Assembly (NCBI RefSeq): GCF_028550435.1 | Contig: NZ_JAQQKV010000001.1 | Coordinates: 496,001-560,000, forward strand | DNA: 64,000 nt | Reading direction: 5' to 3' | Source of the DNA: Asticcacaulis machinosus | GTDB lineage: Bacteria > Pseudomonadota > Alphaproteobacteria > Caulobacterales > Caulobacteraceae | Part shown: one piece after another, positions 1 through 8,870 of the stretch | How positions within the stretch are numbered: the first letter of the stretch is position 1 | How the letters are laid out: each line of letters opens with the position of its first letter | Position numbers and translations under genes: made by a program | The notes under the pieces: model-generated | What the model was told of the DNA's origin: nothing | Seen by the model: only the letters and a program-made list of their open reading frames with translations | The model's database searches: none

Positions 1-203
1 TCGCAAAGTCAGCCCTGAGAGGCAATACCGCCCCCCGCTCAAAACCGCTTAGTGCCGAACAGGAATTGATCCTTCAAAACAGTCTGCGTGACGTGACGGA
101 TGAGCGCTTGAAACGAACCCTGTTGAAACTTGGCCGCGCCGTCATTGCCAAAGATAACGCCACGACCTCCGAAAACACAAAGCCCCCCTTGCCGAGGTCA
201 TAA
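1..203 (+). CDS. C-terminal end of a DUF721/DciA-like protein (partial)
   Basis: An open frame beginning with the codon at base 3 runs off the left edge and ends at TAA 201-203, giving about 66 C-terminal residues. The segment with LKRTLLKLGRAVIAK resembles the C-terminal helix of DUF721 proteins, some of which (DciA) help load the replicative helicase DnaB. In Caulobacterales a DUF721 gene commonly precedes a DsbA-like gene and smc, as here; that is remembered synteny, not a search. The tail after the helix is low in conserved features. Family assignment is moderate because only the end is visible. Confidence 0.55.
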   Translation, partial: AKSALRGNTAPRSKPLSAEQELILQNSLRDVTDERLKRTLLKLGRAVIAKDNATTSENTKPPLPRS

Positions 204-312
204 TCTCGCCTTACACAGGCTTAAGAAGTAAGGCTGCATGCGGAATCAGCTATTGATCCCAAGCGGCTATAATACCCATCCCCGATTTCCGTTGCTACAC
301 GTGGTGTCATAT

Positions 313-933
313 ATGTCTATGAACTTTGGAAAATTCCTGACCGTGGCCACCCTTGGTCTGGGCCTGATGGTGTCTGCCTGCTCAAAAGGCGGGGATGCAG
401 TTAAGTCAGATGACATGGTGCTGGGGTCCGAAACGGCACCGATCACCCTGGTCGAATATGCGTCCGTGACCTGCAGCCACTGTGCGCAGTTTAATGAAAC
501 CGTATTTCCGGACATCAAGAAAAACTATATTGATACGGGCAAGGTTAAATATATCTTCCGTGAGTTCCTGACGCCGCCCAATGATGTCTCGGCCGCAGGG
601 GTTTTGCTGGCCCGATGCGCTGGTAAGGACAAATATTTTCAGGTGATCGACTCCGTTATGCGGTCACAGCGGGAAATTTTTGAGACCGGAGATGCCAAAG
701 GTGTGCTTTTGCGCGTGGCCAAAACGGCTGGCCTGTCGGATGACGATTTCAACAAGTGCGTCACCGACCCCGAAGGCCTGAAGCGTATTAACGCGAACAT
801 GGAAGCCGCTATCAAAGAACACAATATCACCGGCACCCCCACCTTCCTGATCAACGGCAAGAAGTACGATTATAAAGGCGGCGACATCAAAGAATTCGAC
901 GCAGCCTTTGCCGCAGCATCGCCTGCTAAATAG
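313..933 (+). CDS. DsbA-family thiol:disulfide oxidoreductase, lipoprotein
   Basis: Predicted 206-residue envelope thioredoxin-fold protein (DsbA/BdbD-like, Thioredoxin_4 type) that would form or shuffle disulfides in exported proteins. The N-terminus has a charged start, a hydrophobic stretch and a lipobox VSAC, which points to a lipid-anchored protein. The active site is CSHC in YASVTCSHCAQF, and the cis-proline region GTPTFLING is near the C-terminus. The frame stays open back to an ATG at 238, but the 25 extra residues would sit in front of a complete signal peptide, so the ATG at 313 is preferred; 319 is also possible. A TATAAT at 268-273 inside that upstream stretch would fit a promoter for the shorter form, though no clear -35 is seen. 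It lies next to a second DsbA-like gene. Confidence 0.8.
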   Translation: MSMNFGKFLTVATLGLGLMVSACSKGGDAVKSDDMVLGSETAPITLVEYASVTCSHCAQFNETVFPDIKKNYIDTGKVKYIFREFLTPPNDVSAAGVLLARCAGKDKYFQVIDSVMRSQREIFETGDAKGVLLRVAKTAGLSDDDFNKCVTDPEGLKRINANMEAAIKEHNITGTPTFLINGKKYDYKGGDIKEFDAAFAAASPAK

Positions 934-950
934 ATCGTTCAATAGCTTCG

Positions 951-1661
951 ATGATGAAACTGCCGCACATAGACATACTCAAGGCGCGTAATCTCAGAGG
1001 GCTGGTGCTTCGCTGCGCCCTTGGGCTTACGGCAGGGTTTGCGGTAGTGGCGCCCATATCATTGTACGCGCAAAACAAGGCCGCCTCTCAGGCCGAACTC
1101 CCTGAGATGTTCAAAGGCAACCCCAAGGCCCCTGTCGAAGTCATTCAATACGCGTCCGCCACCTGCTCGCACTGCGCGCATTGGCATACATCGGTCTGGC
1201 CAGAGTTTGAAAAAAAGTACGTCAAAACCGGCAAGGTCAAGTTCACGTTCCGGGAAGTGGCGACGCAACCGGCTAATGTAGCCTTTGGGGTCTACATGGT
1301 CGGGCGGTGCGCCGCCGCCAAACCACCCGCCAAAATGACGGCGTCTACAGCTTATTTCACGGTTGTCGACGGCTTCCTGAAAGATCAGGCTAAGGTCGCC
1401 CAGAGCGGCGACGCCCTGACTGAGATTAAAACTCTGGCCGCGCGTGTCGGTATGGATGATGCGGCGCTGGACACCTGCCTTAAGGACGAGGCGCTGTTTC
1501 AAAAGGTTCGTGATCGCATGGAGAAAACCATGCAGGCCAATAAGGTCGAAGGCACACCAACCTTCTTCGTAAATGGTGTGCGCCTTGACGGTGAAACAGA
1601 CCTGAAAGATTTTGACGCCGCCATTGCCGCCGCGCAAAAACCGAAAAAGAAATCATCTTAA
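951..1661 (+). CDS. DsbA-family thiol:disulfide oxidoreductase, periplasmic
   Basis: A 236-residue relative of the preceding gene. It has a long n-region, then a hydrophobic signal segment ending at SLYA-Q, so it is probably a soluble periplasmic protein rather than a lipoprotein. The redox motif is CSHC in YASATCSHCAHW, and the cis-Pro region is GTPTFFVNG. Extra cysteines at GRCAA and DTCLKD occur in both paralogues. The C-terminus is lysine-rich. The gene starts 17 bases after the previous stop and ends 3 bases before smc, so the three are probably co-transcribed. The start may be 951 or the adjacent ATG at 954. Confidence 0.82.
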   Translation: MMKLPHIDILKARNLRGLVLRCALGLTAGFAVVAPISLYAQNKAASQAELPEMFKGNPKAPVEVIQYASATCSHCAHWHTSVWPEFEKKYVKTGKVKFTFREVATQPANVAFGVYMVGRCAAAKPPAKMTASTAYFTVVDGFLKDQAKVAQSGDALTEIKTLAARVGMDDAALDTCLKDEALFQKVRDRMEKTMQANKVEGTPTFFVNGVRLDGETDLKDFDAAIAAAQKPKKKSS

Positions 1662-1664
1662 GAC

Positions 1665-4600
1665 GTGCAGTTTCAGCGGCTTAAACTTTCCGGATTCAAG
1701 TCTTTCGTCGATGCGTCTGAATTTCGCATCGACCCAGGCCTTACGGGCATAGTGGGCCCCAATGGTTGCGGAAAATCCAATCTGCTGGAGGCCTTGCGTT
1801 GGGTCATGGGCGCCACCTCTGCCAAGGCCATGCGTGGCGCCGGCATGGATGATGTCATTTTTGCCGGATCCGACAAACGTCCGTCGCGTAACTGGGCCGA
1901 AGTTACCCTTACCATTGATAATACCGATCGTCTGGCACCGCAGCCCTTTACCGATCAACCTGTTTTGGACGTGGCACGCCGTATCGACCGTGGCGCAGGA
2001 TCGACTTACAAGGTCAACGGCAAGGAAGTCCGCGCCCGCGACGTGCAGTTGCTGTTTGCAGACGCCTCAACCGGCGCCAACTCTCCGGCCCTTGTCCGTC
2101 AGGGGCAGATATCAGAACTGATCGCCGCCAAGCCTCAAAACCGTCGGCGCGTTCTGGAAGAGGCCGGGGGCGTGTCCGGCCTGCATACACGCCGACATGA
2201 AGCTGAACTACGTTTGCGGGCCGCCGAAACCAACCTGTCGCGCCTGGATGATATTTCGCGCGAACTGGATCAGGCTTTGTCACGCCTGAAGCGCGAGGCG
2301 CGTCAGGCTGATAAATACAAGAAAATTTCGGCTGAAATCCGCGCTCTGCAAAAAGCGATCCTGCATGCCAAATGGCTTGAGGCCCTCTCCGCTTTTCAGT
2401 CGGCCACAGGCGAGATGCAGACCTTAAGCCGCCATGTAGAGGATACGACCCGTGCGGCGGCAGTGGCCCAGACGGAGGCTTTGAAGGCGGCAGGGATTAT
2501 TCCGCCTCTGCGCGAAGAAGAGGCCGTGGCCGCAACGGTCATGCACCGCCTTAATATCGAAAAAGAACGCCTTGATCTGGAAGAGAAACAGGTCAACAAC
2601 GAGATTGAGCGACTTAAAGCCGATTTGCAGAGGCAGCAATCCGACCACGCCCGTGAACTTGACCTGTCCGGTGATGGCCACAGCCAGATTGAACGTCTGA
2701 CAGCGGCGCTTGAAAAGGTCAGGCAGGAGATTGCCGACGCGCCTTCGCGTGAGCCTGAACTGGAGGCCGCAGCCGCAGCCGCCGAAACGGCACGCCAAAC
2801 CGCGGACCATACGATTGAACGTCTGGCGTCAGAACTCGCGGCCCTCACTGAGCGTCAGAGACTTGAGACGGCACGCCTGCGTGACGCTGAGACTCGTTTT
2901 GAACGCGCACAGACGCAGGTAAAGGCCGCGCAGTCTGAAAAAGCAGCCTTGGGCATATTTGACCACGGTGCGATCGACATAATTGAACAGGCTGTAACCG
3001 CATCACAACTCAGTCTTGATGAGGCCCGAAAAGCCAGCGAAACCCTTGACGCCGAGCGTATTCCCCTTGTCGAAGCCGAAGCCGAGGCGCGCAAGGCTGT
3101 TCGCGAAACCGAGGACAAGCTGGGGCGTCTGACCGCCGAGGCGCGCGGGTTATCGCAAATTCTTCTGGGCAGTAATTCCAAGGAAAAAGCGCCTGTTCTG
3201 GATGCCGTACGGGCTGACAAAGGATACGAACTGGCGCTGGCGGCCGCCCTGGGCGAAGACCTTAACCTACGGCTGTCAGCGCGTAACAGTACCGATGCGC
3301 TCGCCTTTTGGGTTGAAGACTTCGCCACTGACAACAGCCTTAATTGGCCTGCGGGCGTTTCGCCTCTCAGTCAGTTCGTTAAAGCCCCCGCCGCCCTGAC
3401 CGCCCGTCTGAATGCGATTGGGGTTGTCGTTCAATCTGACGGCGATCGTTTGCAGGCTCAATTGCCAATGGGCGCGCGCCTTGTATCCATTGAGGGCGAT
3501 CTGTGGCGCTGGGACGGCGTCATAGTTCGCGCCAAAGCACCAAAACCAGCGGCCGTCAGGCTTTCACAGCGAACGCGGTTAGACGATCTGGAAACCGAAA
3601 TCGACAAGCTAAAACCGGAGCTTGTCAGCGCCCAAACCCTTCTGGCAGCCGCCACGCAAGCCCAGAAGAGTCACGAAGATAATGTACGCAGTGCACGGCT
3701 AAAAATTCCTGATCTTGAGCGCGCCTTACGCGGACAACAAATTAAACTGGATGAATTGCAAAAAGCTCAAGCCCGTTTTGAAGCGCGCAGTCTGGCTCTG
3801 GTTGAAACCCTGGCTCGCCTTGAAGAGAGCATGATAGAATCTGCGGAAGCGCTCGAGGCCGTGCGCGCTATGCAGTCGGCATCTGGCAATCATGAAAACC
3901 TCACTCAAACGCTCAACAATGCGCGTAAAGATGCTGAAATTAAACGCCAGTCTGTAACCGCAACACGGTCAGCTCTTGACGACGAAAAACGTAATCGCGC
4001 CGCCCGCGAGGGTCGGGAACGTAATATCAGCCGGGATCTGAGTGAATGGACGCGACGCAACCTCGACTCAAAAGCTCGCATTGAACGGCTGCAAAAAGAG
4101 CAGAAACTCACTGCCGAAGCGCTTGATAAAGCTAAAGAGGCACCACGCACGTTTGAGGACAAGCGCCTTACCCTGCTTGATTCTCTTGAAACGGCGGAAA
4201 AACGTCTGACCGAAGCCCGTGACAAGTTGCAGGCGGCGGAAAATAACCGTCGTGAAGCGGACTTAACTGAGCGGGCACGTGAACAGGAAGCTGCTGCCGC
4301 ACGCGAACAACGCGCAGGTGCCGGTGCGCGCCTTGAAGCGGCACAAATGCGCAAAGACGAAATTGCGGCCCAAATCCTGAACGATACTGGCGCTGACCCG
4401 GAGGCACTGGGACGCCGCCTTAAAGAAGAAGCCATTGCCACCCCGGCCGATGCCGCAGGTGCCGAATCCCTTTTGTCGGGCTTAGAGCGTGAACGCGATC
4501 AATTGGGAGCGGTAAACCTGCGGGCCGAAGAAGAAGCCGGTGAATATCAGGATCGCCTGGAAACCTTAAGCCGGGAGCGCCTTGACCTCACAACGGCAAT

Positions 4601-5126
4601 TGCCAAGCTTCGTGACGGCATAGATGAACTGAATGCCGAAGGTCGTGAACGGCTTCTGGCAGCGTTTGAAATTATCAATGAGCATTTCAAAGCCCTTTTT
4701 GTGGCCCTCTTCGGTGGCGGCTCGGCTGAGTTACGTCTGGTCGAATCGGAGGATCCACTTGAGGCCGGACTGGAGATTTTCGCCTGTCCGCCGGGCAAAC
4801 GTTTATCGACCATGAGCCTGATGTCGGGCGGGGAGCAAGCCCTGACCGCAACCGCCTTGATTTTTGGAGTATTTCTGGCCAATCCGGCACCGGTGTGCGT
4901 TCTGGACGAAGTTGATGCACCACTCGATGACGCCAATGTCGACAGATACTGTAAATTGCTGGATGAAATGCGCAACCGCACCAATACACGCTTTATCGCC
5001 ATCACCCACAATCCTGTGACAATGGCCCGTATGGACCGCCTGTTCGGGGTCACTATGGCCGAGCGCGGCGTATCGCAACTGGTGAGCGTCGATCTTCATC
5101 AGGCCGAAGCTCTGGTGGCCGATTAA
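1665..5126 (+). CDS. smc: Chromosome segregation protein SMC
   Basis: The 1153-residue condensin ATPase compacts and segregates the chromosome with ScpA and ScpB. The Walker A motif GPNGCGKSN is at residues 31-39. Two long coiled-coil arms rich in Ala, Glu, Arg and Leu flank a globular hinge at roughly residues 505-630. The C-terminal head has the ABC signature LMSGGEQ near residue 1052 and Walker B VCVLDEVDAP near 1078. Length is normal for bacterial SMC. The start codon is GTG, only 3 bases after the dsbA-like stop and without an obvious ribosome binding site of its own, which suggests read-through translation from the upstream gene. Confidence 0.97.
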   Translation: MQFQRLKLSGFKSFVDASEFRIDPGLTGIVGPNGCGKSNLLEALRWVMGATSAKAMRGAGMDDVIFAGSDKRPSRNWAEVTLTIDNTDRLAPQPFTDQPVLDVARRIDRGAGSTYKVNGKEVRARDVQLLFADASTGANSPALVRQGQISELIAAKPQNRRRVLEEAGGVSGLHTRRHEAELRLRAAETNLSRLDDISRELDQALSRLKREARQADKYKKISAEIRALQKAILHAKWLEALSAFQSATGEMQTLSRHVEDTTRAAAVAQTEALKAAGIIPPLREEEAVAATVMHRLNIEKERLDLEEKQVNNEIERLKADLQRQQSDHARELDLSGDGHSQIERLTAALEKVRQEIADAPSREPELEAAAAAAETARQTADHTIERLASELAALTERQRLETARLRDAETRFERAQTQVKAAQSEKAALGIFDHGAIDIIEQAVTASQLSLDEARKASETLDAERIPLVEAEAEARKAVRETEDKLGRLTAEARGLSQILLGSNSKEKAPVLDAVRADKGYELALAAALGEDLNLRLSARNSTDALAFWVEDFATDNSLNWPAGVSPLSQFVKAPAALTARLNAIGVVVQSDGDRLQAQLPMGARLVSIEGDLWRWDGVIVRAKAPKPAAVRLSQRTRLDDLETEIDKLKPELVSAQTLLAAATQAQKSHEDNVRSARLKIPDLERALRGQQIKLDELQKAQARFEARSLALVETLARLEESMIESAEALEAVRAMQSASGNHENLTQTLNNARKDAEIKRQSVTATRSALDDEKRNRAAREGRERNISRDLSEWTRRNLDSKARIERLQKEQKLTAEALDKAKEAPRTFEDKRLTLLDSLETAEKRLTEARDKLQAAENNRREADLTERAREQEAAAAREQRAGAGARLEAAQMRKDEIAAQILNDTGADPEALGRRLKEEAIATPADAAGAESLLSGLERERDQLGAVNLRAEEEAGEYQDRLETLSRERLDLTTAIAKLRDGIDELNAEGRERLLAAFEIINEHFKALFVALFGGGSAELRLVESEDPLEAGLEIFACPPGKRLSTMSLMSGGEQALTATALIFGVFLANPAPVCVLDEVDAPLDDANVDRYCKLLDEMRNRTNTRFIAITHNPVTMARMDRLFGVTMAERGVSQLVSVDLHQAEALVAD

Positions 5127-5142
5127 ACCGGAAACCGCCCTC

Positions 5143-5167
5143 TTCCGATGCGAAAAGGCCTTCGGAA
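5143..5167 (+). terminator. Weak hairpin after smc
   Basis: TTCCGA and TCGGAA arms are separated by 13 bases, just downstream of the smc stop. There is no proper T-run, so termination strength is doubtful. It lies ahead of the atp promoter. Confidence 0.3.
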
Positions 5168-5264
5168 CAGCGCTGTCATTTCATTTGAATGCACAATATA
5201 GTCAAAAAATTTCAACGCTTAGAGATAAATATACATATAACTACACTTTAGCGTCCGCCATTGC

Positions 5265-5292
5265 TTGACCTTTGATCGCCTTGCGATTAGGT
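5265..5292 (+). promoter_or_regulatory. Candidate housekeeping promoter of the atp F0 operon
   Basis: TTGACCT is followed after 13 bases by GATTAGGT, a good fit to the Caulobacter sigma-73 pattern TTGACgs, 10-14 bases, GCTANAWC. It lies about 60 bases upstream of atpI in the smc-atpI gap. A strong GGAGG near 5326 sits about 25 bases before the atpI ATG, farther than usual, and no in-frame start codon lies nearer to it. Confidence 0.5.
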
Positions 5293-5353
5293 TCCGCGCC
5301 GTTCGAAGCAGGGTTATCTCTTTGGAGGTAATCCGTCTGCCTAAGTTTTAAAC

Positions 5354-5683
5354 ATGACAGATGAACCCGAAAAAGAGTCTTCGCCTGATCGCAAGCTCGA
5401 TGAACTTGAACAACGCCTTAACGCTATTGAAGCGAAAAAGCGTAAGTCGTCGAAAAAAGATCACGCCGAAGCGGGCGCCAGCGCGGGCTATCAGGCCCTG
5501 GGCGAACTGATTGGGGGTATTTTCGTCGGTTTAGGACTGGGGTGGCTGTCTGATACATATCTTGGCACCAAGCCGTGGGGTATGATTGTGGGTGTTCTAA
5601 TCGGTCTGGCGGGCAGTGTTTACCTGATCGCCAAATCAGCGAATAAATCCACCTTAGACAGTGATGCGTCGAAAAAAGATTAG
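5354..5683 (+). CDS. atpI: ATP synthase protein I (AtpI/AtpZ family)
   Basis: A 109-residue accessory protein of the F0 sector, thought to assist c-ring assembly or divalent cation handling. A charged coiled N-terminal half of about 45 residues is followed by two membrane segments with GELIGGIFVGLGLGWLSD and a Gly-rich second helix. This is the usual AtpI layout. It is first in the F0 operon, 57 bases before atpB. An in-frame stop at 5342 rules out a longer N-terminus. Confidence 0.88.
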   Translation: MTDEPEKESSPDRKLDELEQRLNAIEAKKRKSSKKDHAEAGASAGYQALGELIGGIFVGLGLGWLSDTYLGTKPWGMIVGVLIGLAGSVYLIAKSANKSTLDSDASKKD

Positions 5684-5740
5684 GATGATTAAGGCGGAGC
5701 CATCCGCTTTTGATATTGATGATTTAAAGAGGTAGGGCGT

Positions 5741-6502
5741 ATGGCCGATCCGTTACACCAGTTTCAGATCCAAAAGATCGTTGAGCTTCCCACGGTAGAA
5801 GTAGCTGGTATCCCCATCGACCTGTCGATCACCAATTCGGTTCTGGCTATGATGATCGGTACCGGGGCTGTGCTGTTGTTTTTCCTGTTCGCCACGGCCC
5901 GCACCGCGATTATTCCTGGCCGCATGCAGGTTATGGCTGAGGGCCTGTTTGGTCTGATCGATGATCTGGCCGAATCCATTATTGGTGATGAAGGTCGTCA
6001 CTTCTTCCCCTTTATCTTCACCCTGTTCCTGTTTATCCTGAGCCTTAATCTAGTGGGGATGACGACCTATTTCACCGCCACATCACAGTTGGCCGTTACC
6101 GCCGCCTTGGCCGTCCTGACGATCGGTACCGTGATTGTCGTCGGTTTTGCGCGCAATGGGCTGGGCTTTTTTAAGCTGTTCGTGCCGTCGGGCGTGCCGT
6201 GGTGGATTCTGCCGCTGATCGTCGTCATCGAAATCGTATCTTTCCTGATGCGCCCTATCACATTGTCCTTGCGTTTGTTCGGCAACATGGTCGGTGGTCA
6301 CATCGTGATGAAAGTGTTTGCCGGTTTTGTGGTCGCTCTGGCAGGCCTTGGCATCGGCGGCGTCATTGGCGCTGTTCTTCCGCTTCTCTCTGTTGTGGCT
6401 CTGACCGCACTGGAGTTCCTGGTGGCCTATCTGCAAGCGTTCGTGTTTGCGGTTCTCACCTGTGTTTATCTGAATGACGTGGTGAATTTAGGCCACCACT
6501 AA
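5741..6502 (+). CDS. atpB: ATP synthase F0 subunit a
   Basis: The 253-residue integral membrane subunit forms the two proton half-channels against the c-ring. The hallmark SLRLFGNMVGGH carries the essential arginine, and the C-terminal ALEFLVAYLQAFVFAVLTCVYL is typical of the last helix pair. Five to six membrane segments are apparent. Length is normal for alphaproteobacteria. The ribosome binding site AAAGAGG is well placed before the ATG. Confidence 0.96.
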   Translation: MADPLHQFQIQKIVELPTVEVAGIPIDLSITNSVLAMMIGTGAVLLFFLFATARTAIIPGRMQVMAEGLFGLIDDLAESIIGDEGRHFFPFIFTLFLFILSLNLVGMTTYFTATSQLAVTAALAVLTIGTVIVVGFARNGLGFFKLFVPSGVPWWILPLIVVIEIVSFLMRPITLSLRLFGNMVGGHIVMKVFAGFVVALAGLGIGGVIGAVLPLLSVVALTALEFLVAYLQAFVFAVLTCVYLNDVVNLGHH

Positions 6503-6549
6503 TCGGTTTCTTCTTCCTCTAAATAATCTCTATCAGGAGTCTTAAGTCT

Positions 6550-6774
6550 ATGGACGCTTCAGCTTACAAATACCTCGGCGCTGGTCTGGCTATGCTTGGT
6601 ATGATCGGTGCCGGTATCGGCCTCGGCGTACTGTTCGGCAACTTCTTCCAGGCCGCTCTGCGCAACCCTTCGGCTGCTAAGTCGCAACAGACCAACCTGT
6701 TCATCGGCATGGCGCTGACCGAAGCTCTGGGCATTCTGGCCTTCGTTATCGCCATCATGATCCTGAACGGCTAA
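6550..6774 (+). CDS. atpE: ATP synthase F0 subunit c
   Basis: A 74-residue hairpin proteolipid of the rotor ring. The first helix is glycine-rich (GAGLAMLGMIGAGIGLGVLFG), the polar loop is RNPSA, and the second helix carries the proton-binding glutamate in GMALTEALGI. An AGGAGT ribosome binding site precedes the ATG. A strong hairpin follows the gene, which may help produce more c subunit than b or a. Confidence 0.96.
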   Translation: MDASAYKYLGAGLAMLGMIGAGIGLGVLFGNFFQAALRNPSAAKSQQTNLFIGMALTEALGILAFVIAIMILNG

Positions 6775-6797
6775 TTCGCCTAAACAAGCATATATTT

Positions 6798-6840
6798 CCG
6801 CGGATCAGGAGCCTAACCGTTTCTGATCCGCGGGTTTGTT
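6798..6840 (+). terminator. Intercistronic hairpin between atpE and atpF'
   Basis: Perfect 11-bp arms CCGCGGATCAG (6798-6808) and CTGATCCGCGG (6823-6833) with a 14-base loop are followed by GTTTGTTT. The structure sits inside the F0 operon, so it should act either as a partial terminator or as a 3' stabiliser of the atpI-B-E message rather than a full stop. Confidence 0.65.
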
Positions 6841-6891
6841 TACAGATAGTCCCGTTTACGGCCTGAAATTTTCGGGCTTTTAAAGGAATTC

Positions 6892-7542
6892 ATGATGAGC
6901 GCCGCAAACGACACCCTGGCTATGTCGCCGGCTGCGGAGCCTTCCGATACGGCGCCCGTTACGACGGTAGCCACCCTGGACCCCGTAGCCACTGCCCCGG
7001 CAGATGCTCATGCAGATACGCATGAAAGCACTGAACATGCCGGTGGTGAAGCCCATGCCAAGGGCCTGCCTCAGTTTCAAACCGAACACTGGGCGGGACA
7101 AATCGTGTGGCTGGTGATCATATTCACCATCCTCTACATCGCAATCGCCAAGATGTTCGCGCCCAAACTGCGCGGCGTTATCTCAACGCGCGGTTCGACC
7201 ATTTCTGAAGATCTGGCCAACGCCCGCGCCATTCGTGACGAGGCTGAGGCTCAGGCTAAAATGTCGGCCGAAGAAACCGCAGCCGCCCATGCCGCAGCCC
7301 GTAAGCTGGCCTCTGACGCTAAGACCAAGGCTGCCGCTGAAAGCGCCAAGGTTCAGGCTGAAGAAGACGCCAAGCTTAACGCTCTGATCGAAGACGCTGA
7401 AACCAGCATCCGTGCCTCACGCGACAAGGCTATGGCCTACGTCGAAGATATTGCCACGGAAACGGCCAGTGTTCTGGTGGAAAAACTAACCGGCAAAGCC
7501 GCCACCAAAACGGCCCTTAAAGCCGCTTTGAGCAAGGCATAG
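6892..7542 (+). CDS. atpF': ATP synthase F0 subunit b' (AtpF'/AtpX)
   Basis: A 216-residue peripheral stalk subunit. An N-terminal extension of about 60 residues is rich in Ala, Thr and His (HADTHESTEHAGGEAHAKG). It is followed by one membrane helix (IVWLVIIFTILYIAIAKMF) and a long Ala/Glu/Lys coiled coil that would bind delta. Photosynthetic and alphaproteobacteria use separate b and b' subunits; this longer copy precedes the canonical b gene. AAGGA lies 6 bases upstream of tandem ATG codons at 6892 and 6895. Confidence 0.88.
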   Translation: MMSAANDTLAMSPAAEPSDTAPVTTVATLDPVATAPADAHADTHESTEHAGGEAHAKGLPQFQTEHWAGQIVWLVIIFTILYIAIAKMFAPKLRGVISTRGSTISEDLANARAIRDEAEAQAKMSAEETAAAHAAARKLASDAKTKAAAESAKVQAEEDAKLNALIEDAETSIRASRDKAMAYVEDIATETASVLVEKLTGKAATKTALKAALSKA

Positions 7543-7552
7543 GAGCACAGAT

Positions 7553-8041
7553 ATGGATTTTTCTAATCCCGAAGTTTGGGTACAGATCGGCCTTCTGTTG
7601 TTCTTTGCCCTGCTGGTGGTCATGAAAGTGCCCGCTAATCTGTGGAAGTCGTTAGGCGACACAGGTGATGCCGTTCGCGCCGAATTGGATGAAGCTGTGC
7701 GCATTCGTCAGGAAGCGCAGGTTTTGCTCAATCAAATCAAGGCCGAGCGTCTTGAGGCTGAGCAAAAGGCCAAAGAACTGGTCGCATTTGCCGAATCCGA
7801 AGCCGTGCGTCTGGCCGAAGAAGCCAAAGAAAAGCTGGCGGAAACGATTGCCCGCCGCCAGGCCTTAGCCGAGCGCAAAATTGCTCAGGCCGAAGCTAAA
7901 GCGGAGGCCGACGTTAAGGCTGCCGCCGCTGATCTGGCGACGAAGCTGACAGAGACGATTTTGATCGAGCGCGCTGCCGGTCTCAAAAGCGATCCCTTGG
8001 TTGATAAAGCCATTGGTCAAATCGGTCAGCGTTTATCCTGA
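7553..8041 (+). CDS. atpF: ATP synthase F0 subunit b
   Basis: A 162-residue stalk subunit with an N-terminal membrane helix (VWVQIGLLLFFALLVVMKV) and a long charged coiled coil. It pairs with b' to hold the stator to the F1 head. AGGAG is ideally spaced before the ATG, 10 bases after b'. It is the last gene of the F0 operon; the F1 genes are not in this window. Confidence 0.93.
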   Translation: MDFSNPEVWVQIGLLLFFALLVVMKVPANLWKSLGDTGDAVRAELDEAVRIRQEAQVLLNQIKAERLEAEQKAKELVAFAESEAVRLAEEAKEKLAETIARRQALAERKIAQAEAKAEADVKAAAADLATKLTETILIERAAGLKSDPLVDKAIGQIGQRLS

Positions 8042-8061
8042 TTTGTTTAGACTAAACTCAA

Positions 8062-8098
8062 ATAAAAAAACCCGCCGGATTAACCGGCGGGTTTTTTT
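8062..8098. terminator. Bidirectional intrinsic terminator after atpF
   Basis: CCCGCCGG (8071-8078) pairs with CCGGCGGG (8084-8091) over a short loop, with seven T after it and seven A before it. It can end transcription of the atp operon and of the convergent gene at 8097. Confidence 0.88.
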
Positions 8099-8669
8099 AA
8101 TGATGTCTGTGTTTTCTAAGAAATCTGCGCCGGAAGGCCGACAGCATCTTACCTTCTTTTTTAAGAAGCAGCCGTTCTGTGCGCAGGATTTGCTGCCAAA
8201 AAATCGAAAATATGGGCGGGTTTTTCCGCAATAATTTTCGCAGCGGCATAATCCAGTTGGGGTGTGAGCGCTTGAGTTCCATAAACTTGCGCTTCGTCCA
8301 GTAGGAGTTGCGCATCATGATGATCAAGCCCGCAATCGATAGCGGCATGCCCATAGGCCCTGGTAGCGGCGCAATCAAAATCCCCAGCAACACCAAAGAA
8401 GCGCCCGCAGCAATCAGGACAGGTTTCAATATCCGACTTAAGAGACTGCGGGGTTTAATATTGAGACGGGCTTTAGCCGCCTTTTCAATTTCGCGTAAAA
8501 CCCGCTTGGAAAATTTAGGCTTGCGCGTTTTGAAAGTATCCTGAAAAAACGACCGCTTCGCTTTAGGCTGTTGGCGCGCACGTTCCCTCATCCGCCCTTT
8601 CGGTACGGCAACGGGCAGGATACCCGTAGGAGAGCTGTCGTTCGGCGCGGTCATCAACATATCCGACAA
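8097..8669 (-). CDS. PGPGW-like small membrane protein
   Basis: A 190-residue protein of unknown function. A basic N-terminal half of about 85 residues precedes a hydrophobic region with IAPLPGPMGMPLSIAGLIIMMR, which resembles the PGPGW transmembrane family. After the membrane part comes a strongly basic tail ending in RKHRHH. The abundance of Lys and Arg on both sides suggests cytoplasmic termini, possibly binding an acidic partner or membrane lipids, but this is only inference. The 3' end overlaps the T-run of the shared terminator. Confidence 0.6.
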   Translation of the reverse strand: MSDMLMTAPNDSSPTGILPVAVPKGRMRERARQQPKAKRSFFQDTFKTRKPKFSKRVLREIEKAAKARLNIKPRSLLSRILKPVLIAAGASLVLLGILIAPLPGPMGMPLSIAGLIIMMRNSYWTKRKFMELKRSHPNWIMPLRKLLRKNPPIFSIFWQQILRTERLLLKKEGKMLSAFRRRFLRKHRHH

Positions 8670-8784
8670 ATCAGGTTATGGGGTCATACGCCCCATATGG
8701 GCGCATAGGCCATTAGAGTAAAGGCAGTGAAGCGGCGTTTTCATGTCTTTCATGATCAACTTAGGTAAGAAATTGATACTGTGA

Positions 8785-8816
8785 TAAAAAAGACCCCGGC
8801 ACATCATACCGAGGTC
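8785..8816 (-). terminator. Intrinsic terminator of the gcv operon
   Basis: Read on the minus strand: GACCTCGG, a 9-base loop, CCGGGGTC, then TTTTTT. It lies about 55 bases beyond the gcvPB stop, at the correct end of the operon. Confidence 0.8.
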
Positions 8817-8870
8817 TAAGTTTATAGCATAACGCTCTAAAAATTAATTGTTACAAACAGTTAAGGCTAC

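Noticed and set aside
238-312. Longer N-terminus for the first DsbA-like protein
   Set aside because: The extra residues precede a complete lipoprotein signal peptide and contain a TATAAT, so the ATG at 313 is more likely.
8001-8234. Open frame of 77 codons across the atpF terminator
   Set aside because: It overlaps atpF and the terminator and is antisense to the PGPGW-like gene, so it is not a credible gene.
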